NCBI RefSeq assembly: GCF_014174495.1
Contig: NZ_JACJHR010000040.1
Span: forward strand, 1 to 64,000
Direction: 5' to 3'
DNA: 64,000 nt
Origin: Amycolatopsis echigonensis
GTDB lineage: Bacteria > Actinomycetota > Actinomycetes > Mycobacteriales > Pseudonocardiaceae
Part shown: positions 1 through 8,739 of the stretch, piece after piece
Numbering within the stretch: the first letter of the stretch is position 1
Layout of the letters: each line of letters begins with the position of its first letter
Notes under the pieces: model-generated
What the model was told of the DNA's origin: nothing
The model's database searches: none
Seen by the model: only the letters and a program-made list of their open reading frames with translations
Position numbers and translations under genes: made by a program

Positions 1-6
1 CCGGCC

Positions 7-822
7 ATGACTCTCGCCGGAAAGACCGTCCTGATGTCCGGCGGCAGCCGCGGCATCGGCCTGGCCATCGCGACCCGCGCGGCGCGGGACGGGGCGAACG
101 TCGTCCTGCTGGCGAAGACCGCCGAACCGCACCCGAAGCTGGAAGGCACCGTCTACACCGCCGCCAAGGACATCGAAGCCGCAGGCGGGCAGGCGCTGCC
201 GATCGTCGGCGACGTGCGGTCGGAGGACGACGTCTTCGCCGCGGCCGAAGCGGCGGTGAAGCAGTTCGGCGGCATCGACATCGTCGTGAACAACGCCAGC
301 GCGCTCAACCTGTCGCGCACCGAAGAACTCTCGATGAAGCGCTACGACCTCATGCAGAACATCAACACCCGAGGCACGTTCCTGCTCAGCAAAGCGGCGA
401 TCCCGCACCTGCGCGAGGCCGCGAACCCGCACATCCTGACGCTGTCGCCGCCGCTGAACCTCTCCCCCGCGTGGATCGGCGCACACCTGGGCTACACGCT
501 CTCCAAGTACGGCATGAGCCTGTGCACAGTCGGCCTCGCGGAAGAGCTGAAAACGGACGGAATCGCCGCGAATTCCCTGTGGCCGCGCACCCTCATCGAC
601 ACCGCGGCGGTGCGCAACATCATCGGCGGCGCGAGCCAAGCGCGTACGCCGTCGATCATCGCCGACGCCGCGTACGCGATCCTCACCCGGCCGTCGCGCG
701 AGTGCACCGGGAACCTCTTCATCGACGACGAGGTGCTCGCCGCCGAAGGCGTCACGGACCTGTCCGGCTATCAGCGCGGTGACGGCGAACTGGCGCTGGA
801 CATCTTCGTCGACCCGGCCTGA
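7..822 (+). CDS. SDR family oxidoreductase (HSDL2-like)
   Basis: A 271-residue short-chain dehydrogenase/reductase. It has the Rossmann motif GGSRGIG at residues 12-18, NNAS at 95-98 and a catalytic set of Ser147 and Tyr163-x3-Lys167. The rather long loop after strand 2 and the overall sequence resemble the hydroxysteroid-dehydrogenase-like 2 (HSDL2) group, usually annotated as NAD(P)-dependent oxidoreductases of unknown substrate. The gene starts six bases into the window, so its ribosome site and any upstream operon partner are not visible. Its 3' end overlaps the convergent MarR gene by 52 bp, so the two transcripts are antisense at their ends. The SDR call is sure; the substrate is unknown. 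Confidence 0.9.
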   Translation: MTLAGKTVLMSGGSRGIGLAIATRAARDGANVVLLAKTAEPHPKLEGTVYTAAKDIEAAGGQALPIVGDVRSEDDVFAAAEAAVKQFGGIDIVVNNASALNLSRTEELSMKRYDLMQNINTRGTFLLSKAAIPHLREAANPHILTLSPPLNLSPAWIGAHLGYTLSKYGMSLCTVGLAEELKTDGIAANSLWPRTLIDTAAVRNIIGGASQARTPSIIADAAYAILTRPSRECTGNLFIDDEVLAAEGVTDLSGYQRGDGELALDIFVDPA

Positions 823-1289
823 TCCCGCATCCGGTCGAACTCCCCGGGCAGCACGGCGCCCTCGTTCATCTTGGCCAGCAGCTTGTGCAGGGAATCGTGG
901 GAGCGCTGCGGGAGGTCGCTGAGCGCGTACTGGTCGAGGTCGGCCAGCAGCGCGTTCGCCTTCCGCAGCGTCTTCCGTCCCGCGTCGCTGAGATCCACGA
1001 CGTAGCGCCGCCGGTCCTCGGGATCGCGGGCGCGCGCGGCGAGCCCGAGCGTCTCCAGGTCGTCCAGGCTGCTGACCATGGTCGCCGGGTCGATCCGCAG
1101 GTACGCGCCCAGCGACAGCTGCGACATCGGCCCGTTGTCGGCCAGCGCCTGCAGGACGCTGTAGTGCCGCACCCGCAGGCCCAGCTCGTGCAGCCGGTCC
1201 TCGGCGAGCCGGAACACGACCTGGCCGAGCTTGACCAGCAGACAGCTCGTGTGCTCCCCGATCCCGCCCGGCACCAGCGGACCTGACAT
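771..1289 (-). CDS. MarR-family transcriptional regulator
   Basis: A 172-residue winged-helix regulator of the MarR type. The pattern is an N-terminal dimerisation helix, then the helix-turn-helix and wing around residues 45-105 (LSLGAYLRIDPATMVSSLD, with DPEDRRRYVV as the wing motif), then C-terminal helices. It is convergent with, and overlaps, the preceding SDR gene by 52 bp. An AGGGGA sequence five bases before the ATG is a fair ribosome site. Regulators of this kind usually control themselves or a neighbour and respond to small phenolic ligands; the target here is not evident, though the SDR is the obvious candidate. The C-terminal tail of about 20 residues lies in the overlap and may be poorly conserved. 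Confidence 0.9.
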   Translation of the reverse strand: MSGPLVPGGIGEHTSCLLVKLGQVVFRLAEDRLHELGLRVRHYSVLQALADNGPMSQLSLGAYLRIDPATMVSSLDDLETLGLAARARDPEDRRRYVVDLSDAGRKTLRKANALLADLDQYALSDLPQRSHDSLHKLLAKMNEGAVLPGEFDRMRDQAGSTKMSSASSPSPR

Positions 1290-1311
1290 CGTTTCCCCTG
1301 CCCATCGTTAG

Positions 1312-1328
1312 CGGACCGTACGAATCCG
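1312..1328. promoter_or_regulatory. imperfect palindrome upstream of the marR gene
   Basis: The sequence CGGAccGTACgaaTCCG is an imperfect inverted repeat centred about 30 bp upstream of the MarR start codon. MarR proteins normally bind such 16-20 bp palindromes in their own promoters, so an autoregulatory operator is possible. The match is only partial and no binding data exist. Confidence 0.3.
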
Positions 1329-1538
1329 ATGATACGGCTATGCCCGCGGGCTGCCGTCCATGGCGGCGAAGGCAACCTCGCTGAGCAGCGCGTCGAGCGG
1401 CGCGGCGTCGAAACCACGGCTGGCGGCGCGTATGCCGGGCCAGTGCAAACGCCACCCGGCGGCACCTTGGCGGGTCGCAGCGTTTCCCGCGACCCGCACG
1501 CGTTAACCTGGGCTTGAACCGACAGCGCGAGGACCCAG

Positions 1539-2330
1539 GTGAACCAGACCGGAGCACAGCCGCCAGCCGGAACCCAGGCGATCCGCCGGGCGCTCGGCAT
1601 CCTGCGGCTGCTGATGGACGAGGACGGGGAGCTCACGCTGTCCGCGATCGCCCGCAAACTGGATCTCACGCCGGGTACGACGCACCGGGTCGTGCGCGCG
1701 CTGAGCGCGGACGGGCTCGTCGCGCACAACCCGCGCACCGACAGCTACCACCTCGGCCCCGGCGCGATCCTGCTCGGCCAGGCCGCCCAGCGGGTCCACG
1801 GCCTCCAGCTCGCGCTGCCGGTCATCCAGCGGATCAACGCGGACACCGGCGAATCGGTCAACATCACGATCCGCGAAGGCAACGAATCGGTGGTGCTGCT
1901 GCGCGCCCAGTCGACGCTCCCGTTGCGGTTCGAGCAGCATCCGGGCGCGCGTTTTCCGTTGTACGCCACGGCTTCCGGCAAGGCGATGCTGGCCAATTCG
2001 CTCGACGCGGAGTCCTACCTCGCGAGCCTTCCGGAGCAGTTGCCCGCGCTGACGTCGCACACCCTCGCCACCCGCGACGACCTCGCTCTGGAGCTGGCCG
2101 AGACGCGCGACCGCGGGTACAGCATCGACAACGAGGAAAACGTCGCCGGAGTGCGCTGCGTCGGCGCGGGCGTTCTGGACGAACGCGGCCTCGCCCGGGC
2201 GGCGGTGGTCATCCAGGTGCCGACCGTCCGGCTTCCCGAGGACCGGATTCCCGAGCTGGGCGCCCTCGCGATCGACGCGGCCAAGGAAATCGCCCCCTTC
2301 CTCCCGCCGGATCGGCTCACTCGCTACTGA
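1539..2330 (+). CDS. IclR-family transcriptional regulator
   Basis: A 263-residue IclR regulator: winged helix-turn-helix at about residues 12-75 (LSAIARKLDLTPGTTHRVVRAL) followed by the GAF-like effector domain (GASGKAMLA-type segment ATASGKAMLAN near 147-157 and the ENVAGVRCVGAGV strand near 200-212). The GTG start is chosen because a GAGGAC ribosome site lies just upstream. IclR proteins sense small carboxylic acids and typically control an adjacent catabolic operon. Here the convergent gene and the divergent unit beyond it encode 2-hydroxyacid metabolism, and a TGGA-N7-TCCA palindrome of the IclR type sits in that unit's promoter. Control of that unit is inferred. Confidence 0.92.
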   Translation: MNQTGAQPPAGTQAIRRALGILRLLMDEDGELTLSAIARKLDLTPGTTHRVVRALSADGLVAHNPRTDSYHLGPGAILLGQAAQRVHGLQLALPVIQRINADTGESVNITIREGNESVVLLRAQSTLPLRFEQHPGARFPLYATASGKAMLANSLDAESYLASLPEQLPALTSHTLATRDDLALELAETRDRGYSIDNEENVAGVRCVGAGVLDERGLARAAVVIQVPTVRLPEDRIPELGALAIDAAKEIAPFLPPDRLTRY

Positions 2331-5181
2331 CTCCCAACGCGCGCGCCGTCAGCGACGCGAGATGCGCGGGCCGGTGCTCAGACAACTGCCGGATCTGAGT
2401 CCGGCAGCTGAAACCGTCCGCGTGCACCACCGTGCCCTCCGGAGCCGCGCGCAACGCGGGCATCAGCTGGTGCTCGGCGACAGCGACGGAAACGTCGTAA
2501 TGGCCCCGTTGGAAACCGAAGTTCCCGGCCAAACCGCAGCATCCCTCGCGCAGCACTTGCGAATGCTCGGACAACCGGCCGAGCAGTTGCGCGTCGGCGT
2601 CATAGCCGAGATCGGCGTGCTGGTGGCAGTGGACCTGAGTGAGCACCGGGGCCTCGGACTTCTTCAGTGCGGGAAGCTCGCTCTCGCCGACGTGTTCGGC
2701 GAAAGTCCGCACCTGGCGCTTCAGCAAGGCAGTCCGCGGGTCCTCCGGCAGCAGCTCTGAGCCGTCCTCCCGCAGGGTCGCGGTGCAGCTCGGTTCGAGG
2801 CCGATCACCGGAATCCCCTGCCGCAGCCACGGATCGAGCGCGTCCAGCGAACGGCGCAGGACCCGGCGGGCCGCGGGCAGCTGGCCGGTGCTGTGCCAGG
2901 TCAGTCCACAACAGACAGTCCGGTCCGGGATGAGCACCTCGTGCCCGAGCGCCTCCAGCACCGCCACCGCGTCGCGGCCGACCTGCGGGTCGAAGAAGTT
3001 CGTGAAGGTGTCGGTCCACAGCACGACCTTCGACGACGAGGCCCGCTGTTCCCGGCGACGGAACCACGAAACGAAAGTCGGCGAAGCGAGCCGCGGCAGT
3101 TCGCGTTCGGCGGCGATTCCGCCCAGCCGGTTCAGAGCTGGTCGAAGCGGGCCCGACGCCACGGTGTTGATCGCCCGCGCGAAGGGCGCGCCCAGCCGGA
3201 GCCATCGCGGCAACGCACCCATGGTGTAGTGCGACATCGGCCGGATCCGCCGCTCGTAGTGGCGGCTGAGGAATTCGGCCCGGTACGACGCCATGTCCAC
3301 GCCGACCGGGCAATCGGATTTGCACGCCTTGCAGCCGAGGCAGAAGTCGAGCGCGTCGCGGACCTCGGGCGAACGCCAGCCGTCCTCGATGACGTCCCCG
3401 GCGAGCATTTCGAACAACAGCCGCGCCCGGCCGCGGGTCGAATGTTCCTCCTTGCCGGTGGCGCGGTAGCTCGGGCACATCATCCCGCCGGACGCGGAGA
3501 CGCACTTGCCCACCCCGACGCACCGACGGGACGCCGCGGCCAGATCGCCGTCGTCGGCGTGCAGGGCGAGCCGCGCGCGGGTCGGCAGCACTGGAGGGGC
3601 GATGACTGTGCGCAAATCGGCGTCCAGCGGTGCGGGATCGACGACCCGGCCAGGGTTCATGCCGTTCGAAGGGTCGAAGGCGGCCTTGAAATCGGCGAAG
3701 GCCCGCATCAGCCGGGGCGGGAACATGAGCGGGAGAAGTTCGGCGCGCGCTTGGCCGTCGCCGTGTTCGCCGGACAGCGAGCCGCCGTGGGAGACGACAA
3801 GTTCCGCCGCCTCGACCATGAACGACCGATACGCTTCCTTCGCTTCCGGGGCGGCCATCGGGAAATCGATCCGCACGTGCAGACAGCCGTCGCCGAAATG
3901 GCCGTAGACCACGCCCTTGCGGCCGTGCTTGGCCAGCAGCAGGTCGAATTCGCGCAGGTACGCGCCGAGCCGGTCCGGCGGGACCGCGGAGTCTTCCCAG
4001 CCGGACCACGCCTCGGATCCGTCGGCGAGCCGGGTCGCGAGACCTGCGCCTTCCTCGCGGATCCGCCAGAGCTTCCGTTGGGCCGCGGGATCTTGCACTA
4101 CCAAAGCACTAGCGCCGACCTGCGGGGCTCGGGCAGCAACCTGTTGTGCGGCAGCAACAGCCTCCGCTGCGTTATCGCCGCCGGTTTCCAGGTACAGCCA
4201 TGCCGATCCGTCCGGCAACGTGCTGCGGTCACCCGGCTTCCGGGCGTCGAGAGCGGCGACGAGACCGGCTTCGATGCCTTCCATGGTCAGCACCGGAAGA
4301 TCAAGCAGCGACGGAACCGCGTCGGCGGCGGCGATGCTGTTCTCGAAGCCCAGCACGGCGAGGGCGCGGGTCGCCGGGATCGGGGCCAGGTCGACGACCG
4401 CGCTGAGCATGGTCGCGCACGTGCCCTCGGAGCCGACCAAGGCCTTGGCGACGTCGAAACCGTTCTCCGGCAACAGGTATTCGAGGTTGTACCCGGAGAC
4501 GCGCCGCGGCAGTTTCGGGTAGCCGAGCCGGATGTCGGCCAGGTATTCGTCGCGCAGGTCCCGCAGGCGGCGGTACAGCGCGCCGACCGGATCCTCGCGC
4601 GCACAGAACTCTTCCAGCTCGGCCGGCGAGGTCGGGCCGACCTCGAGCCGCGTCCCGTCGAGGAGGGCGATTTCCAGCGCGCGCACGTTGTCGACCGTCT
4701 TCCCCCACGCCACCGAATGCGAACCGCAGGCGTTGTTGCCGATCATGCCGCCGATCGTGCAGCGGCTGTGCGTCGACGGATCGGGCCCGAAGGTGAGCCC
4801 GTGCTCGGCGGCCCGTTCGCGCAACCGGTCGAGCACCAGTCCCGGTTCGACGCGCGCGGTGCGGGCGGCGGGGTCGAGGTCCAGCACGCGGTTGAGATGC
4901 CGCGTGAAGTCCAGGATCACCGCGCGGTTCGCGGCCTGCCCGCCGATGCTGGTCGCCGCGCCGCGCGGGAGGACGGGCGCGCCGTGCTCCGCGCACACCT
5001 TCAGCGCGGCCACCACGTCGTCGGCGCCGCGCGGCCGCACCACGAGCAACGGGACATGCCGGTAGTTCGACGCGTCGGTGGAGTGCGTGGCGAGCGTGGC
5101 CGGGTCGCCGGCGACCTCGCCGGACACCGCCCGCGCGAGTGCTTCCTGCAGTGCCGAAGGCGGACGGTCTCGGGCCGGCAT
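2317..5181 (-). CDS. FAD-linked oxidase / Fe-S 2-hydroxyacid dehydrogenase (YdiJ-like)
   Basis: A fused flavoprotein and iron-sulfur oxidoreductase of 954 residues. The order is an FAD-binding PCMH domain at about 45-220 (PRGAATSIGGQAANRAVILDF near the front, GNNACGSHS), an FAD-oxidase C-terminal domain to about 520, a ferredoxin-like region with CVGVGKCVS and CLGCKACKSDCPVG, and two cysteine-rich CCG blocks (VCCGL and EGCCGLAG). This layout matches E. coli YdiJ, a D-2-hydroxyglutarate dehydrogenase, and related D-lactate and glycolate oxidases. The ATG at 5181 is preferred over upstream in-frame starts because AGGAG lies eight bases before it. The gene's 3' end overlaps iclR by 14 bp. It is divergent from the iron-ADH gene, which could make D-2-hydroxyglutarate. 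Substrate assignment is inference. Confidence 0.9.
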   Translation of the reverse strand: MPARDRPPSALQEALARAVSGEVAGDPATLATHSTDASNYRHVPLLVVRPRGADDVVAALKVCAEHGAPVLPRGAATSIGGQAANRAVILDFTRHLNRVLDLDPAARTARVEPGLVLDRLRERAAEHGLTFGPDPSTHSRCTIGGMIGNNACGSHSVAWGKTVDNVRALEIALLDGTRLEVGPTSPAELEEFCAREDPVGALYRRLRDLRDEYLADIRLGYPKLPRRVSGYNLEYLLPENGFDVAKALVGSEGTCATMLSAVVDLAPIPATRALAVLGFENSIAAADAVPSLLDLPVLTMEGIEAGLVAALDARKPGDRSTLPDGSAWLYLETGGDNAAEAVAAAQQVAARAPQVGASALVVQDPAAQRKLWRIREEGAGLATRLADGSEAWSGWEDSAVPPDRLGAYLREFDLLLAKHGRKGVVYGHFGDGCLHVRIDFPMAAPEAKEAYRSFMVEAAELVVSHGGSLSGEHGDGQARAELLPLMFPPRLMRAFADFKAAFDPSNGMNPGRVVDPAPLDADLRTVIAPPVLPTRARLALHADDGDLAAASRRCVGVGKCVSASGGMMCPSYRATGKEEHSTRGRARLLFEMLAGDVIEDGWRSPEVRDALDFCLGCKACKSDCPVGVDMASYRAEFLSRHYERRIRPMSHYTMGALPRWLRLGAPFARAINTVASGPLRPALNRLGGIAAERELPRLASPTFVSWFRRREQRASSSKVVLWTDTFTNFFDPQVGRDAVAVLEALGHEVLIPDRTVCCGLTWHSTGQLPAARRVLRRSLDALDPWLRQGIPVIGLEPSCTATLREDGSELLPEDPRTALLKRQVRTFAEHVGESELPALKKSEAPVLTQVHCHQHADLGYDADAQLLGRLSEHSQVLREGCCGLAGNFGFQRGHYDVSVAVAEHQLMPALRAAPEGTVVHADGFSCRTQIRQLSEHRPAHLASLTARALGVSSE

Positions 5182-5248
5182 GGGCGTCTCCTGGGAAATC
5201 GGGGGTTCACAGCGCCGCGGTCCCCGGGCTACCGTGAAGGCTCGCCAC

Positions 5249-5278
5249 ATAGTGGATACAGCTTCCACATGTTGTCAA
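5249..5278 (-). promoter_or_regulatory. candidate promoter overlapping the IclR-type operator
   Basis: On the minus strand TTGACA (5278-5273) is followed after 18 bases by CACTAT (5254-5249), a plausible sigma-70 promoter for the FAD/Fe-S dehydrogenase gene. It runs through the palindrome described separately, so a bound IclR protein would block or reshape it. This is pattern-based only. Confidence 0.45.
5252..5268. promoter_or_regulatory. IclR-type operator palindrome
   Basis: The 17-bp sequence GTGGA-tacagct-TCCAC contains TGGA-N7-TCCA, the spacing and half-site typical of IclR-family operators (about 15 bp, ending in TGGA and TCCA). It lies in the intergenic region between the divergent 2-hydroxyacid dehydrogenase and iron-ADH genes, and the only IclR gene in view is about 3 kb away on the far side of the dehydrogenase. 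Confidence 0.6.
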
Positions 5279-5301
5279 CTTCGCCGTGAGGAGTGGTCTC
5301 C

Positions 5302-6576
5302 TTGACCGACATGCCCCGCAACGAAAGCGTCTTCACCTGGGCCGCGCCCCCGTTGAAGTTCGGCGCCGGAGCGCTCGACGAGCTGGGCGCGGAGGTGGCC
5401 GCCCGGCAGGCCCGGTCGTGCCTGATCCTCACCGACCCCGGCGTCCGCGGCACCGGCATCCCGGACCGGGCACTCGACTCGATCCGCGCGGCCGGGGTGA
5501 AGAGCGAGATCTTCGACGGCGTCGGCGTCGAACCGACCGACGCCAGCATCGACGAGGCGGTCGCCTACGCCCGGCAGCAGGAATGGGACTGCTTCGTCGC
5601 GATCGGCGGCGGTTCGGCGATCGACACCGCCAAGGCCGTCAACCTGCTGACCACCCACCCCGGCGAACTGCTCGACTTCGTGACTCCACCCATTGGATCC
5701 GGCAAGGCGCCGTGGCTGCCGCTGAAGCCGCTGATCGCCGTGCCGACCACCGCGGGCACCGGGTCCGAATCGACCACGATCTGCGTCGTCGACCTGCTCG
5801 GCCTGCACCTCAAGGCCGGGGTGAGCCACCCGTCGCTGCGCCCGTCGCTGGCGGTCGTCGACCCGCGCACGACGATCAGCCTGCCCTCCGCGGTGACCGC
5901 GGCCAGCGGCATGGACGTGCTCTCGCACGCGCTGGAGAGCTACACGAGCGTCGCGTTCGACGCGAAGCCCGCGCCGGAAGACCCGATGAAACGACCGGCG
6001 TTCTGCGGCTCCAACCCGATCAGCGACGTCTGGTGCGAGATGGCGTTGACGTTGGTGGGCAAGCATTTGCGCGCCGCTGTCCTCAATGGACGCGACCTGA
6101 CCGCGCGCACCCAGATGGCGCTCGCGTCCACCTACGCCGGAACCGGTTTCGGCAACGCCGGCACCCACCTGCCGCACGCCAACGCGTACCCGATCGCCGG
6201 GGCGGTGAAGCAGTATCGCGCCGCGGGTTACCCGGAAATGCCGATGGTCCCGCACGGCCAGGCCGTGTCCGCGACCGCCGCGGAGGTGTTCCGCTGGACC
6301 TATCCCGCGTCACCCGAACGGCATCTCCACGCCGCGCATCTGCTGTCCGGCGGGCAGACGTTCACCGCTACCGACGGCGCCGACGCTCTCCCGCACGTGC
6401 TCACCGAGCTGATGGCCGACATCCAGATGCCGAAGGGCCTGCACGCGTTCGGTTACGGCGACGAGGACATCGACACCCTCGTCGACGGCACGCTCAAGCA
6501 GACCCGCCAGCTGGCTGTCGTGCCCCGTCCGGTCACCCGGACCGCGCTCGAAGACATCTTCCGCCGTTCGCTCTGA
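5302..6576 (+). CDS. iron-containing ADH, hydroxyacid-oxoacid transhydrogenase-like
   Basis: A 424-residue class III iron alcohol dehydrogenase. The nucleotide motif GGGSAIDTAKA, PTTAGTGSE and the metal site D205-x3-H209 in GMDVLSHALE, with further His in THLPHANAYP and VPHGQAVS, are present. The segment RPAFCGSNPISDVW and the GFGNAGTHLPHANAYPI stretch match hydroxyacid-oxoacid transhydrogenase (ADHFE1), which couples 4-hydroxybutyrate oxidation to reduction of 2-oxoglutarate to D-2-hydroxyglutarate. The TTG at 5302 is chosen as start because GAGGAG ends eight bases before it; a GTG at 5293 overlaps that site and an ATG at 5311 is too far. It is followed 16 bp later by an MHS transporter. Family sure, exact substrate inferred. 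Confidence 0.85.
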   Translation: MTDMPRNESVFTWAAPPLKFGAGALDELGAEVAARQARSCLILTDPGVRGTGIPDRALDSIRAAGVKSEIFDGVGVEPTDASIDEAVAYARQQEWDCFVAIGGGSAIDTAKAVNLLTTHPGELLDFVTPPIGSGKAPWLPLKPLIAVPTTAGTGSESTTICVVDLLGLHLKAGVSHPSLRPSLAVVDPRTTISLPSAVTAASGMDVLSHALESYTSVAFDAKPAPEDPMKRPAFCGSNPISDVWCEMALTLVGKHLRAAVLNGRDLTARTQMALASTYAGTGFGNAGTHLPHANAYPIAGAVKQYRAAGYPEMPMVPHGQAVSATAAEVFRWTYPASPERHLHAAHLLSGGQTFTATDGADALPHVLTELMADIQMPKGLHAFGYGDEDIDTLVDGTLKQTRQLAVVPRPVTRTALEDIFRRSL

Positions 6577-6592
6577 CCACCGGGAGTTATCA

Positions 6593-7936
6593 ATGGCGAC
6601 AACTCCTTCCCCGCGCACCGGCGAGACCGACGTCCGCCTTGTCGTCGCGTCCAGCGTGTTCGGCACGACCGTCGAGTGGTACGACTTCTTCCTGTACGGC
6701 ACCGCCGCGGGACTCGTCTTCAACAAACTGTATTTCCCCGGCTCCGATCCCCTGGTCGGGACCGTGCTGGCCTTCGCGACCTTCGCGCTCGGCTTCCTCG
6801 CCCGCCCGATCGGCGGATTCGTGTTCGGCCACCTCGGCGACCGGTTCGGGCGCAAGAAGATCCTCGTCGCGACGATGCTCATCATGGGCGTCGCGACCTG
6901 TCTCATCGGGCTGCTGCCCGACTACCGGATGATCGGACCGGCCGCGCCGATCATCCTCGTCGTCCTCCGGTTGGCCCAAGGCGTCGCGGTCGGCGGCGAA
7001 TGGGGCGGCGCCGTGCTGATGGCCACCGAATACGCCCCGGCCGGGAAACGCGGTCTCTACGGCAGTTTCCCGCAAATCGGCCTCGCCATCGGGCTCACGC
7101 TGGGCACCGGCGTGCTGGCGCTGCTGAACGCGGTCACCAGCGACGAGGCATTCCTGGTGTGGGGCTGGCGAATCGGCTTCCTGCTCTCCGCCGTGCTGGT
7201 GGTGGCGGGCCTGCTGATCCGGGTCAAGGTCATGGAAACCCCGGCCTTCCGCACCATGGCTGCCGAGGAAGGCACCGCCACCGTCCCTGCCGTCGAACTG
7301 GTCCGCGACCGGCTCTCCCGGCGGCATCTGCTGCTCGGTATGGGCAGCCGCTTCACCGAGGGCGTGGCTTTCAACGCCTGGGCGGTCTTCGTGATCTCCT
7401 ACGGCAGCGGAACGCTGAAACTGGACCGGCAGCCGCTGCTGATCGGAGTGATGATCGCGGCCGCGGTGATGGTGGTGTTCATCCCGGTGTTCGGCAGGGT
7501 GTCCGACCGGCTCGGCAGGCGGCGGACCTTCACGACCGGAGCCGTGACGACGCTGCTGCTGGCTATCCCCGCGCTGGCGGCCCTGCACAGCGGCAATCCG
7601 GTGTTGATCACGCTCTCTCTGGTGGCGGTGCTGGGCATCAGCTACCCGGTGATGTACGGCCCGCAGGCGGCGTTCTATGCCGAACTGTTCCCGATTTCGC
7701 GGCGGTGCACCGGGATTTCGGTCGTGTACCAGCTTTCCGGCGTCGTGGCCTCGGGACTCACCCCGCTGGTCCTCGCCTACCTCGCCGGGAGGACCGGGAC
7801 GACCGGCATCCTCGTCTACCTCGCGGCGACCACCGTGGTGAGCGTCGTCTGCACGCTGGCGATCCGGCAGCGCGATCTGTTCGACGACGAGGTGCGGGCT
7901 TCCGCGCCGGCCAAGGAGGCTCCCCGCTTCACCTGA
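6593..7936 (+). CDS. MFS transporter, metabolite:H+ symporter (MHS) family
   Basis: A 447-residue twelve-helix permease of the metabolite:proton symporter branch of the major facilitator superfamily (relatives KgtP, ShiA, ProP). The opening segment VVASSVFGTTVEWYDFFLYG and the loop GHLGDRFGRKKIL between helices 2 and 3 are diagnostic, as is RLAQGVAVGGEWGGA. These carriers import carboxylates and similar small metabolites with protons. It sits 16 bp after the hydroxyacid-oxoacid transhydrogenase-like gene with a GGGAG ribosome site, so it is very likely cotranscribed and imports the substrate of that enzyme. A 4-hydroxybutyrate or related hydroxyacid uptake role is inferred from context. Confidence 0.92.
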   Translation: MATTPSPRTGETDVRLVVASSVFGTTVEWYDFFLYGTAAGLVFNKLYFPGSDPLVGTVLAFATFALGFLARPIGGFVFGHLGDRFGRKKILVATMLIMGVATCLIGLLPDYRMIGPAAPIILVVLRLAQGVAVGGEWGGAVLMATEYAPAGKRGLYGSFPQIGLAIGLTLGTGVLALLNAVTSDEAFLVWGWRIGFLLSAVLVVAGLLIRVKVMETPAFRTMAAEEGTATVPAVELVRDRLSRRHLLLGMGSRFTEGVAFNAWAVFVISYGSGTLKLDRQPLLIGVMIAAAVMVVFIPVFGRVSDRLGRRRTFTTGAVTTLLLAIPALAALHSGNPVLITLSLVAVLGISYPVMYGPQAAFYAELFPISRRCTGISVVYQLSGVVASGLTPLVLAYLAGRTGTTGILVYLAATTVVSVVCTLAIRQRDLFDDEVRASAPAKEAPRFT

Positions 7937-8001
7937 GCGGCCGCGTTCCGGGCGGCTGACCGTCGCCCGGAACGCGAGGCGGAATTGTCGGTGCTCCTGC
8001 C

Positions 8002-8007
8002 TAGGAT
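8002..8007 (+). promoter_or_regulatory. leaderless-type -10 element of the DinB-like gene
   Basis: TAGGAT stands seven bases before the ATG at 8015, the geometry of actinobacterial leaderless promoters (TAnnnT about 7 nt from the start codon). No ribosome site fits this ATG well. The 18-bp context CCTAGGATGCGGAGCaTG recurs almost exactly in front of the blaI gene. Confidence 0.5.
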
Positions 8008-8014
8008 GCGGAGC

Positions 8015-8734
8015 ATGACACGATATGTCGACGAGGACCTGCACCACGCGGAGTTCCGCGAGTGCGATCTGACCGGGGCGCGCCTGATCGGCGTCGTCAT
8101 GCAGGACGCCGTGATCGACGGGCTCGTCTCCAACCTGGTGGTGAACGGGGTCGAGGTCACCGGGTACGTCGAGGCGGAGCTCGACCGGCTTCATCCGGTG
8201 CGGGTGCTGATCCGCTCTGAGGACCTCGCCGATCTGCGGGAGGCGGCGCGCCAGCTTAATGCCGCCTGGGCCGCCACGGTCGAGCGGATCCGCCGTGCAC
8301 CCGGCATCGAGCGCCGCAGCGTGAACGACGAATGGTCGGCGATGCAGACGATGCGCCACCTGGTCTTCGTCCACGACTCATGGTTCCGCCGCTGCTGCCT
8401 GGGCTCGACGGAGCTGTTCACTCCGATGGGCATCGGGCCGGACGTCGAGCCCTACCGCGAAGCGCACGGACTCGACCGCTCGCTCGATCCGGCCCTCGAC
8501 GAGGTCGTCAGCGTGCGTGCCGCACAAGCCGCGGAACTCGAGTCCTGGCTCGACGACGTCACTGCGGCCCAGCTCGCCGCACCGGCACCGGTGCCCGAAG
8601 ACGATGTCTGGCCGCCGTATGCCCGAGGCCGCACGGTGCGCCAGTGCGTCCGCACGGTGCTCAACGAGACCTTCGAGCACCACGGCTTCTGCGTTCGCGA
8701 CCTCGATTTGATCGAGGCACAAGGCGCTGAGTAG
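8015..8734 (+). CDS. DinB-like protein with pentapeptide-type N-terminus
   Basis: A 239-residue protein. Residues 1-50 contain pentapeptide-like repeats (AEFRECDLTGARLIGVVMQDAVIDG pattern: A/F every fifth residue). From about residue 75 it is a DinB-like four-helix bundle, with WSAMQTMRHLVFVHDSWFRR and a final NETFEHHGFCVRDL carrying the His residues usual for metal binding. Such proteins are thiol-dependent (mycothiol or bacillithiol) transferase-like enzymes or damage-induced proteins of unknown substrate. The ATG at 8015 is favoured because of the leaderless -10 at 8002-8007; in-frame starts at 7985 and 8006 lie upstream. It stands alone between the MHS transporter and the repeat array. 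Confidence 0.8.
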   Translation: MTRYVDEDLHHAEFRECDLTGARLIGVVMQDAVIDGLVSNLVVNGVEVTGYVEAELDRLHPVRVLIRSEDLADLREAARQLNAAWAATVERIRRAPGIERRSVNDEWSAMQTMRHLVFVHDSWFRRCCLGSTELFTPMGIGPDVEPYREAHGLDRSLDPALDEVVSVRAAQAAELESWLDDVTAAQLAAPAPVPEDDVWPPYARGRTVRQCVRTVLNETFEHHGFCVRDLDLIEAQGAE

Positions 8735-8739
8735 GGCCC

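Noticed and set aside
2893..5289. A 798-codon plus-strand frame opposite the FAD/Fe-S dehydrogenase gene
   Set aside because: It is the antisense shadow of a gene with clear motifs; Arg/Gly/Ala-rich with no domain.
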